Source: Gammaproteobacteria bacterium (GTDB lineage: Bacteria; Pseudomonadota; Gammaproteobacteria; UWMA-0217). Taken from it: a stretch of 7,444 nt of DNA. The stretch spans positions 1 to 7,444 of the forward strand of contig JALVPS010000030.1 of the NCBI GenBank assembly GCA_027031685.1, read 5' to 3'. The translations under genes were made by a program, and so were the position numbers. The notes beneath the pieces are model-generated. The model had not been told where the DNA came from, did no database searches, and saw only the letters and a list, made by a program, of their open reading frames with translations. Positions within the stretch are counted from its first letter, which is position 1, and each line of letters starts with the position of its first letter. This document shows, piece by piece, positions 1 to 5,392 of this stretch.

Positions 1-1
1 G

Positions 2-133
2 GCTGCGTCGACGCCGAGGGGAGATGCTGTCATGCTCGTCATCGTGGAGGCCCGATCCGTGCCGCGCCGGCTGGTGCGGGCCACACTGGCCATCACCTTC
101 CACGGCGGGCCGGCCTGCCCCGGCCGACGCTAG
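2..133 (+). CDS. 3' end of an unrecognised gene (partial)
   Basis: One plus-strand frame is open from the window edge to a TAG at 131-133. It reads as a short hydrophobic stretch (residues AVMLVIVEA) followed by an Arg-rich tail ending in PGRR. Codons after position 32 mostly end in G or C, as in the real genes here. It could be the C-terminus of a gene that begins before the window, or a 33-codon ORF from the ATG at 32, which has a GAGGGGAG purine run just upstream. The MerR gene begins 17 bp after the stop, so the two could be co-transcribed. I do not recognise the protein. A minus-strand frame starting near 94 is also open to the edge, so even the strand is uncertain. Confidence 0.3.
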   Translation, partial: AASTPRGDAVMLVIVEARSVPRRLVRATLAITFHGGPACPGRR

Positions 134-150
134 CCGCGGGGGATGTAAGC

Positions 151-561
151 GTGCCCGGCGGGGAGGCGCTCACCATCGGTCAGGCCGCCGCGCGCACCGG
201 GCTCAGCGTGGACACGCTGCGCTACTACGAGCGGCTGGGGCTGATCGGCCCCGTGGCGCGCACCCCGTCCGGGCGGCGCCGCTACGGGGCGCGTGACCTG
301 TCGCGGCTGCGCTTCATCCGGCGCGCCCAGCAGATGGGCTTCAGCCTGGCCGAGATCGGCCAGCTGCTGCAGATGCGCGACGATCCACAGAATGCCCGGC
401 CGCAGGTGCGCCGGCTGACGGCGGCCAAGCTGGCCGAGGTGGAGGCGCGGCTGACGGAGCTGACCACGCTGCGCGACGAGCTGCGGCTGCTGCTCAACCT
501 GTGCCGGGGCAGCGCGGACGGCTGCCCCATCATCGACGGCATCGACGCCGAGGCGGAGTGA
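151..561 (+). CDS. MerR-family regulator, heavy-metal-sensor type
   Basis: This is a 136-aa DNA-binding regulator of the MerR family, whose dimers activate transcription by distorting promoters with over-long spacers. Residues 8-26 (TIGQAAARTG..VDTLRYYE) form the N-terminal winged helix-turn-helix, continuing through the RRRY wing and the FIRRAQQMGFSLAEI segment. A long dimerisation helix spans about 85-115, and Cys118 and Cys125 sit in CRGSADGCPII. That C-terminal loop resembles CueR and ZntR, which bind metal through this Cys pair. The residue aligning with CueR Ser77, which separates monovalent from divalent sensors, is Arg83, so the ligand cannot be read off. The start is GTG, preceded by GGGGG 8 nt upstream; the N-terminus then fits the family. 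No metal transporter is visible in the window. The family call is firm; metal specificity is unknown. Confidence 0.9.
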   Translation: MPGGEALTIGQAAARTGLSVDTLRYYERLGLIGPVARTPSGRRRYGARDLSRLRFIRRAQQMGFSLAEIGQLLQMRDDPQNARPQVRRLTAAKLAEVEARLTELTTLRDELRLLLNLCRGSADGCPIIDGIDAEAE

Positions 562-567
562 GCCGGC

Positions 568-2043
568 TCAGGTGCCGCAGAAGGTGACGTAGGGGCCGAA
601 GTCGTCCGGGGCCGGGCGGGCGTAGTCGTCCAGGCCGGGCCGCTCGGTGTAGGGGTCCGCCAGCACGTCCAGCAGGCGGCGGAACGGGCCCAGATCGCCC
701 TCCGCCTCGGCCGCCTGCAGGACCACCTCCACCAGGTGATTGCGCGGGATGTAGAGGGGATTGACGCGGTTCATGGCCGCCACCCGCGCCGCCGGCTCCT
801 GCGGGTCGCGCAGCAGCCGCTCGCGCCAGCGCAGCAGCCAGGCGGTGATGTCGCGGGCGTTGTCGAACAGCGCCAGCAGGGGCAGCTCGTCGCCCTCGGC
901 GGCGCGCGCCAGGTGACGGAAGAACAGCGTGAAGTCCACCCCCTGGCCCTCCAGCGCGGCGAGCAGCCCGTCCACCAGCGCCCCGTCCCCTGCCTCCGCG
1001 GAGGCCAGCCCCAGCTTGGCCCGCATGCGCACCAGCCAGGCCGCGCGGTAGCGCTCCGGCACCGCCTCGATCTCCGCCACGGCCAGGGCCAGGGCACAGT
1101 CCGGGTTGTCGGGGTCGATGAGCGGCAGCAGCGCCTCGGCCAGGCGCGCCAGGTTCCACTGCAGGATGGCCGGCTGGTTGCCGTAGGCGTAGCGGCCGTG
1201 GCGGTCGATGGAGCTGAACACGGTGGCCGGGGCGTAGTGGTCCATGAAGGCGCAGGGGCCGTAGTCGATGGTCTCGCCAGACAGGGTCATGTTGTCCGTG
1301 TTCATCACCCCGTGCACGAAGCCCACGGCCATCCACTGCGCCACCAGGGCCACCTGCCGGTCGATGACGCGCGCCAGGAAGGCCAGGTAGCAGTCGTCGC
1401 GGTCCACGAGGTCCGGGTCGTGGCGGGCGATGGCGTAGTCCGCCACCCGCCGCAGCCGCCCGTGCTCGTCGCGGGCGGCGAAGAACTGCAGCGTGCCCAC
1501 GCGCAAGTGGCTGGCCGCCACCCGCGCCAGCACCGCCCCCGGCTTCAGCCCCTCGCGGCGGACTGCCTCGCCGGTGGTCAGCGCCGCCAGGGCGCGCGTG
1601 GTGGGGATGCCCAGGGCGTGCATGGCCTCGGCCACCAGGTATTCGCGCAGCACCGGCCCCAGCACCGCCTTGCCGTCCCCGCCGCGCGAAAACGGCGTGG
1701 GCCCCGAACCCTTCAGGTGCAGGTCGAAGCGCCGCCCCCGTGGATCGACGATCTCTCCCAGCAGCAGCGCGCGGCCGTCACCCAGCTGGGGCGAGAACGC
1801 CCCGAACTGGTGGCCGGCGTAGGCCTGGGCCAGCGGCTGCGCGCCGACCGGCGGGTCCATGCCGCACAGCAGCGCCGCCCCCGCGGGCGAATCCAGCCCG
1901 GCCGGCAGTCCCAGTTCCGCCGCCAGCGCGGCGTTGAACGCCACCAACCGCGGCGCCGGCACCCGGTCGGCGCGCCAGGGCACGTAACAGCCCGCCAGCT
2001 CGCGGGCATAGCTGTTGTCGAAACGGAACGCGAAATCGCTCAT
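568..2043 (-). CDS. selO: SelO-family protein adenylyltransferase (YdiU)
   Basis: SelO is a pseudokinase-fold enzyme that transfers AMP from ATP to Ser, Thr or Tyr of target proteins and is linked to redox homeostasis. The 491-aa product matches the family along its length (E. coli 478 aa). Visible features are AGHQFGAFSPQLGDGRALLLGE (start near 76), the nucleotide-binding Lys111 in HLKGSGPTPFSR, the metal-binding pair Asp250-Asn251 in HGVMNTDNM, and Asp260 in DYGP, which aligns with the essential Asp256 of E. coli. The tail ends FCGT: Cys489 lies where E. coli has its C-terminal CSS and some eukaryotes have selenocysteine. The ATG at 2043 gives the expected N-terminus (MSDFAFRFDNSYAREL), though no good ribosome binding site precedes it. 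The gene follows the FGE-fold gene by 99 bp on the same strand and ends 6 bp from the MerR gene. Confidence 0.96.
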   Translation of the reverse strand: MSDFAFRFDNSYARELAGCYVPWRADRVPAPRLVAFNAALAAELGLPAGLDSPAGAALLCGMDPPVGAQPLAQAYAGHQFGAFSPQLGDGRALLLGEIVDPRGRRFDLHLKGSGPTPFSRGGDGKAVLGPVLREYLVAEAMHALGIPTTRALAALTTGEAVRREGLKPGAVLARVAASHLRVGTLQFFAARDEHGRLRRVADYAIARHDPDLVDRDDCYLAFLARVIDRQVALVAQWMAVGFVHGVMNTDNMTLSGETIDYGPCAFMDHYAPATVFSSIDRHGRYAYGNQPAILQWNLARLAEALLPLIDPDNPDCALALAVAEIEAVPERYRAAWLVRMRAKLGLASAEAGDGALVDGLLAALEGQGVDFTLFFRHLARAAEGDELPLLALFDNARDITAWLLRWRERLLRDPQEPAARVAAMNRVNPLYIPRNHLVEVVLQAAEAEGDLGPFRRLLDVLADPYTERPGLDDYARPAPDDFGPYVTFCGT

Positions 2044-2109
2044 GGGAGAGACCGTGGCACAGCATGGAGCCACCAGCCTAGAGAAGCGCCGGCCGCCCGC
2101 CAAATGCCC

Positions 2110-2130
2110 CGCCGCCGGGCAGGGGCGGCG
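2110..2130 (-). terminator. possible weak hairpin terminator after the FGE-fold gene
   Basis: A perfect 7-bp GC stem (2110-2116 with 2124-2130, 7-nt loop) lies 13 bp past the stop of the FGE-fold gene and upstream of selO. On the minus strand it is followed by only three T residues, so it may be an attenuator or simply GC-rich sequence rather than a true terminator. Confidence 0.22.
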
Positions 2131-2142
2131 ACCGCTCGCCGG

Positions 2143-3030
2143 TCAGTCGAGCTCGCGCACCAGGCGGAAGCCGAGGTTCACGTCCAGCTCGTCGCGCAGG
2201 CGGGGGAAGCGGGCGGCGCTGCGGGCGCTGGCGGCGGGATCGAACCAGGAGCCGCCCTTGGTGACGATCCAGCGGCTCTGGCTGTCGTTGCGGCCGCCGT
2301 CGCAGCGGTTCCTGGCGTGGGAGAGGGTCCAGGGGCTGCCGGTCATCTCCCACACGTTGCCGTGCATGTCGTACAGGCCCCACAGGTTGGGCGGCTTGCT
2401 GCCCACGGGCAGGGCGCGCGACATGGGGAAGCAGCGCGGCAGGAACCAGCGCCGCTTCTCCTTCATTTCCTTCCATGGGAAGGTGGGATCGAAGTGGACT
2501 TCCTTGCAGGTCACGTCCTCGCCGTAGTGGAAGGGAGTGAGGCTGCCGGCGCGGCAGGCGTATTCCCACTCGGCCTCGGTGGGCAGGCGGTAGCGCTGAC
2601 CGGTGTGTTCGGAGAGCCACTCGGCGAACAGCAGGGCGTCGCGGTAGCGCACGTTGATGACCGGCTCGTCGCCCCTGGCCCAGATCAGGTCCGGGCGCAG
2701 CGGCCAGCCGGTCTCCTCGCGGAAACGGTCGAACTGCACAGTGGTGATGGTGTAGCGGCCGATGGCGAAATCGCGCGCGATGCCCACGTAGTGCTGCGGG
2801 TACTCCTCCGGACGGGCGCCGAACTCGTCCGGGCCGGCGCCCATCTCGAACAGCCCGGCGGGGATCACCGCCAGGGCCGGGCCGGGCGTGCCGTCGCGCA
2901 GGCGATCGGCAAAATGCACCGCCACGCCGTGGCACTCCGCAGCCTCGCGCTGCAGCTCGCGCAGCGCCGCGTCGTCCAGGTCGTGCACGTAGGTCAGGCC
3001 GGGCGGGATGACGTCGAGGGATTCGCTCAT
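2143..3030 (-). CDS. SUMF1/FGE-fold protein lacking the catalytic cysteines
   Basis: The 295-aa product has the formylglycine-generating-enzyme sulfatase (SUMF1/EgtB/PvdO) fold: IPAGLFEMG (56-64), LPTEAEWEYACRAG (149-162), GLYDMHGNVWEM (218-229), GGSW (259-262) and NLGFRLVREL near the end. True copper FGEs carry two catalytic cysteines shortly after GGS(Y/W); here those positions are Asp264 and Ala269, so formylglycine formation on a sulfatase is unlikely. No sulfatase gene is visible. An extra N-terminal segment of about 50 residues precedes the fold and has no recognisable motif. There is no signal peptide, so it is probably cytoplasmic. The ATG at 3030 is chosen because AGGTG lies just upstream; the frame stays open further but without a better start. 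The substrate is unknown; relatives act as nonheme-iron enzymes, maturation factors or binding proteins. Confidence 0.88.
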   Translation of the reverse strand: MSESLDVIPPGLTYVHDLDDAALRELQREAAECHGVAVHFADRLRDGTPGPALAVIPAGLFEMGAGPDEFGARPEEYPQHYVGIARDFAIGRYTITTVQFDRFREETGWPLRPDLIWARGDEPVINVRYRDALLFAEWLSEHTGQRYRLPTEAEWEYACRAGSLTPFHYGEDVTCKEVHFDPTFPWKEMKEKRRWFLPRCFPMSRALPVGSKPPNLWGLYDMHGNVWEMTGSPWTLSHARNRCDGGRNDSQSRWIVTKGGSWFDPAASARSAARFPRLRDELDVNLGFRLVRELD

Positions 3031-3080
3031 GGGACACCTGCGGCGGCCGGGCGGGATTGGCCAAGGCCCGGCCCATGATC

Positions 3081-3095
3081 TACATAGAGTAAGTA
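3081..3095. promoter_or_regulatory. AT-rich imperfect dyad in a divergent intergenic region
   Basis: TACATA and TAAGTA face each other around a 3-bp centre (GAG), with one mismatch between the arms. The site stands out as an AT-rich island in GC-rich DNA, 51 bp upstream of the FGE-fold start and 145 bp upstream of the small ORF. It could be an operator or carry a -10 element for the minus-strand gene (TATGTA on that strand). No convincing -35 was found. Confidence 0.3.
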
Positions 3096-3239
3096 CAGCA
3101 CGGGGCGGTTTGTAGCGCACGGTCCCGCGCCAGGCAAGGGAAACGGCGGCGCCGACCGCCGGCCATCCAGCGCAGGGACGTCGGCCCGTCGCGGCCCATC
3201 GGGCGAGGGGCGCGCCCGTCACACGAGGGAGGAGACACC

Positions 3240-3458
3240 ATGCTCATCGACGCACTGTTGTCCGCCTGTCACTACGGCCCCCGCCGGCGCGCCGAGGACC
3301 TGCTCGCCGGCCTCATCCACAACCGCCACCAGCTGGGCGAGCTGGGCGACGAGCTGATCCGCCTGCTGTGGGAGGGCGGCATCCGCCCCACCCCGTCGCC
3401 GGGCGCCCGGCCCTGGGCGGCACCGTCCGGCTGGCCGCCGCGACCGGTGGACGGATAG
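3240..3458 (+). CDS. 72-aa unrecognised protein
   Basis: I do not recognise this protein. It is a short ORF preceded by a very strong ribosome binding site, GAGGGAGGAG at 3225-3234, 5 nt before the ATG. Nearly all codons end in G or C, as in the neighbouring genes. Residues 1-45 look helical and amphipathic (MLIDALLSACHYG, then AEDLLAGLIHNRHQLGELGDELIRLLWEGG), and the last 25 residues are rich in Pro, Gly and Trp. There is no signal peptide or clear membrane segment. It is transcribed divergently from the FGE-fold gene across a 209-bp gap and converges on the receiver-like gene. The strong ribosome binding site and codon use favour a real gene, but frames on the other strand are also open here. 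Confidence 0.55.
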   Translation: MLIDALLSACHYGPRRRAEDLLAGLIHNRHQLGELGDELIRLLWEGGIRPTPSPGARPWAAPSGWPPRPVDG

Positions 3459-3472
3459 CCCCTCCATGCCGC

Positions 3473-3517
3473 GCCGGCGAAGTGGAACCGTCCCGCCCTT
3501 GTCCCACTGGCGCCGGC
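3473..3517. other. long-loop GC hairpin between convergent genes
   Basis: GCCGGCG (3473-3479) and GTGG (3482-3485) pair with CCAC (3504-3507) and CGCCGGC (3511-3517), giving a two-part stem with an 18-nt loop, 15 nt after the small ORF's stop. No T-run follows on either strand, so it is not a canonical terminator. It may stabilise the 3' end of the message or be chance. The rest of 3459-3584 shows nothing clear. Confidence 0.25.
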
Positions 3518-3584
3518 CACACTCCCGTCACCACAACCACACGCCCCCCGAGATTCGCCAATGCACCTGTAAAGGGCGAATCGG

Positions 3585-3977
3585 TCAGTCCGCCGCCACC
3601 AATGCCTCGATGGTGCCCAGCAGCACCGCCGGCGCCACCGGCTTGGGCAGGGCGGCGTCGATATGGAACACCGCCCGCACCTTGTCTAGGTATTCCTGCC
3701 GGTCGGGGTCGTACAGCACCACCGTGCGCGTGCCCTTGTTGCGGCCCTCCACCTGCGCCAGCATGGACTCGAGATTGCTCACCCGGTCGCGAAACTGGGG
3801 CTCGTGCACAAACTCGGCCACCACCACCGCCGGGGCATTCTTTTTGATGAAGGAGATCGCCTTGCGCATCAGGTGCTCCACCGTCACCTCGAAGTCCGTC
3901 TCCTGCTGCAAGGCCTGGATCAGCTCCGGATAGATCCCGTACTCGTTGATGAAAAGCAGCTTCTTCCGGGCACTCAT
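3585..3977 (-). CDS. receiver-like domain protein without a phosphoacceptor Asp
   Basis: The 130-aa product has the size and alternating strand/helix pattern of a lone response-regulator receiver domain: MSARKKLLFINEYG (strand 1), APAVVVAEF (50-56, strand 3), RTVVLYDPD (84-92, strand 4) and LPKPVAPAVLLGTIEALV near the end. The Lys-Pro of receivers is kept at Lys112-Pro113. The strand-3 Asp that would be phosphorylated aligns with Ala54, and the usual acidic pair after strand 1 is reduced to Glu12, so phosphotransfer is unlikely. It would then act as a pseudo-receiver or protein-interaction module. There is no output domain and no histidine kinase in the window. The ATG at 3977 has GGGGAGGGA just upstream. 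It is divergent from sfsA with a 31-bp gap. The receiver-fold assignment rests on pattern only. Confidence 0.7.
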   Translation of the reverse strand: MSARKKLLFINEYGIYPELIQALQQETDFEVTVEHLMRKAISFIKKNAPAVVVAEFVHEPQFRDRVSNLESMLAQVEGRNKGTRTVVLYDPDRQEYLDKVRAVFHIDAALPKPVAPAVLLGTIEALVAAD

Positions 3978-4008
3978 GCCGTCCCTCCCCTGACACAAGG
4001 AAGGCGCT

Positions 4009-4758
4009 ATGCTACCGCCTTCCGCCCCAGCCCCGCATCGCCACCGGACACGCCCCGTGCACCTGCCGCCGCTCATCGAAGGCCGCCTCCTGCGCCGCTA
4101 CCAGCGCTTCCTCGCCGACGTGGCCCTGCCCGACGGCCGCGTCGTCACCGCCCACACGCCCAACACCGGGCGCATGGAGGGCCTCACCCGCCCCGGCAGC
4201 CGCGTGTGGCTGCGCGACAGCCACAACCCGCGCCGCAAGTACCGCTACAGCTGGGTGCTCGTCGAGGCCCGCCCCGGCGTGCTGGTCGGCATCGACACCG
4301 CCCTCTCCAACCGGCTCGTGCGCGAAGGCATCGAAAACGGCACCATCGCCGCCCTGCAGGGCTACCGCGGCATCCGCCAGGAAGTCCCCTACGGCCGCGA
4401 GCGCAGCCGCATCGACCTGCTGCTCACGGACGGCCCCGGCGGCCAGTGCTTCGTCGAGGTCAAGAACGTCACCCTGGTGGAAAACGGCATCGCCTACTTC
4501 CCCGACGCCATCACCGAACGCGGCCGCAAGCACCTGCGCGAACTCGCCCACCAGGTCCAGCGTGGCCACCGCGGCGTGGTCTTTTTCTGCGTCCAGCGCG
4601 CCGACGCCCGCCGCTTCCACCCCGCCGACCACATCGACCCCCGCTACGGGGAGACCCTGCGCGAAGTGATCGCCCAGGGCGTGGAAACCCTCGCCTACCG
4701 CGCGCGGGTCGGCGTCGAGGAGATATCGCTCGACCGGCCGTTGGCGGTGGAGGTCTGA
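4009..4758 (+). CDS. sfsA: SfsA family protein (sugar fermentation stimulation)
   Basis: SfsA was named for stimulating maltose metabolism in E. coli when overexpressed; its biochemical role is unsettled. The family joins an N-terminal OB-like domain to a restriction-endonuclease-like core. The match to E. coli SfsA is strong throughout: RRYQRFLADV, HTPNTGRMEG, RERSRIDLLL, FVEVKNVTL and YFPDAITERGRKHLREL. Nuclease-core residues Asp136, Glu150 and Lys152 (D...ExK) are present. From the ATG at 4009 the protein is 249 aa, about 15 longer than E. coli's. The ATG has a good ribosome binding site (AAGGAAGG, 3997-4004), but an in-frame GTG at 4057 would give 233 aa starting VHLPPL, matching the family's normal N-terminus. 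Identity is certain; the start is open. With the ATG start, the promoter would have to lie largely inside the divergent receiver-like gene. Confidence 0.95.
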   Translation: MLPPSAPAPHRHRTRPVHLPPLIEGRLLRRYQRFLADVALPDGRVVTAHTPNTGRMEGLTRPGSRVWLRDSHNPRRKYRYSWVLVEARPGVLVGIDTALSNRLVREGIENGTIAALQGYRGIRQEVPYGRERSRIDLLLTDGPGGQCFVEVKNVTLVENGIAYFPDAITERGRKHLRELAHQVQRGHRGVVFFCVQRADARRFHPADHIDPRYGETLREVIAQGVETLAYRARVGVEEISLDRPLAVEV

Positions 4759-4782
4759 CAGCGCACGCCTAGCCTGTCGCGC

Positions 4783-4799
4783 CTTTGGGAGCGGCTCGG
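4783..4799. repeat. truncated copy of a dispersed GGAGCGGCT-type repeat
   Basis: The stretch containing TTTGGGAGCGGCT resembles one half of the extragenic palindromes with GGAGCGGC(C/T) arms common in Pseudomonas and relatives. The matching second arm is missing, so this would be a remnant. It lies 25 bp after sfsA at the head of a cluster of repeats. Recognition is from memory of the repeat type only. Confidence 0.35.
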
Positions 4800-4818
4800 G
4801 GTGAGGTTGCATGACCGC

Positions 4819-4849
4819 GCCGGGTCCGCTGCGCTCGACCCGGCCTACC
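4819..4849. repeat. dispersed hairpin repeat, GCCGGGTC/GACCCGGC type
   Basis: A perfect 8-bp inverted repeat, GCCGGGTC (4819-4826) and GACCCGGC (4837-4844), encloses the 10-nt loop CGCTGCGCTC and is followed by CTACC. Read on the minus strand it is GTAGGCCGGGTCGAGCGCAG and so on, a widespread noncoding repeat family in proteobacterial intergenic DNA. It could also help end sfsA transcription, but no T-run follows. Confidence 0.65.
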
Positions 4850-4876
4850 GCGGGCGCTCAGGGTGTCGGAGATGTG

Positions 4877-4914
4877 CCCTTTCCCGCTCGGGGGAGAGAG
4901 TTGGGGTGAGGGGG
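4877..4914. repeat. dispersed repeat of the CTCTCCC-GGGAGAG-TTGGGGTGAGGG type
   Basis: The core reads CCCTTTCCCGCTCGGGGGAG followed by AGAGTTGGGGTGAGGGG. This is a variant of a common intergenic repeat whose spurious translation PLTPTLSPERE appears on the minus strand here, a well-known annotation artefact. The T-rich left arm no longer pairs perfectly with the right arm, indicating an aged copy. It lies about 30 bp after the previous repeat. Confidence 0.7.
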
Positions 4915-4980
4915 CTGAAAATCCGCGCAAAACCGACCCGCTGCCCACCGATGCGGATACCGGTGCTCCGCCAACCAACG

Positions 4981-5010
4981 CCTTCGGGAGCGCCGGCGTC
5001 CCGCCGGCAA
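4981..5010. repeat. dispersed hairpin repeat, GCCGGCG-TCC-CGCCGGC type
   Basis: A perfect 7-bp stem, GCCGGCG (4992-4998) with CGCCGGC (5002-5008), is closed by a 3-nt loop and preceded by CTTCGGGAG. It belongs to a repeat type whose spurious translations read AGVPPAS or GGTPALP, both visible in frames here. It is the last recognisable unit of the cluster; 4921-4980 holds nothing I can name. Confidence 0.6.
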
Positions 5011-5392
5011 GCAACACCCGCAAGGACTTCGTCTCGAGGTGCCACTGCACGCCCTCCATCAACGACAGAATGTCCCGGTTCTCGCTCCGGTAACCCGCGC
5101 GATTGGGGGATAACGGCGAAGGTCGCCTCCAGGATGAGCTTCCTGACCGGCCGCTTGATCAGGGGAGGCGGTCCCTCCATCCAGCCGCTCGGACGGACTT
5201 TCCATCTGGCGTGGGCTATGGCATCTTGAGTCACCGGAGTTTTCCTTGGAGTTCAATGACTTGTGTGCACTTCCATTTTACCCCATCGGAAACCCCGCTT
5301 CTTCACTCGCAGACCATCCTCCCCTTGTCTTTCAACACCTTAGTGAAACCCTTCCGGAAATGGATGGGGGGAGACCAGACCAGTCCAGGAAA
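5009..5392 (-). pseudogene. possible decayed minus-strand gene fragments in lower-GC DNA
   Basis: Between the repeats and the DUF523 gene, GC falls to about 51% (5231-5400) against roughly 70% around it. On the minus strand a coding-like frame (FRKGFTKVLKDKGRMVCE) meets a TGA at 5305-5303. It continues in frame as SGVSDGVKWKCTQVIELQGK and then LR to a TGA at 5233-5231. That stop overlaps a GTG at 5234 in a GTGA arrangement typical of coupled genes. The next frame reads LIKRPVRKLILEATFAVIP, then appears to shift near 5100 into GYRSENRDILSLMEGVQWHL. I recognise no family. The internal stop and shift suggest decayed genes of foreign origin; alternatively this is noncoding DNA with chance open frames. 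Confidence 0.22.

Noticed and set aside
1..94. Minus-strand frame opening near 94 and running to the window edge
   Set aside because: A divergent target gene would suit a MerR regulator, but the peptide is Ser/Thr/Arg-rich without a motif and competes with a more protein-like plus-strand frame. Undecided, so not annotated.
562..567. Terminator between the convergent MerR and selO genes
   Set aside because: Only 6 bp separate the stop codons and no hairpin followed by a T-run is present.
530..1336. 268-codon minus-strand frame overlapping selO
   Set aside because: It is an out-of-frame shadow of selO, dominated by Gly, Arg, Pro and Ala, with no recognisable motif.
736..3078. 780-codon open frame on the plus strand
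   Set aside because: It is antisense to selO and the FGE-fold gene, both supported by full-length family motifs. Its composition (Arg, His, Gln, Ala, Gly) is typical of shadow frames in GC-rich DNA.
4845..5234. 129-codon minus-strand frame as an intact gene
   Set aside because: It runs through the dispersed repeats and contains their spurious translation (LTPTLSPERE). At most its first part is a gene relic.
5246..5392. N-terminal extension of the DUF523 protein from a TTG at 5246
   Set aside because: The added 49 residues have no counterpart in the family, lie in low-GC DNA and would start from a rare codon.
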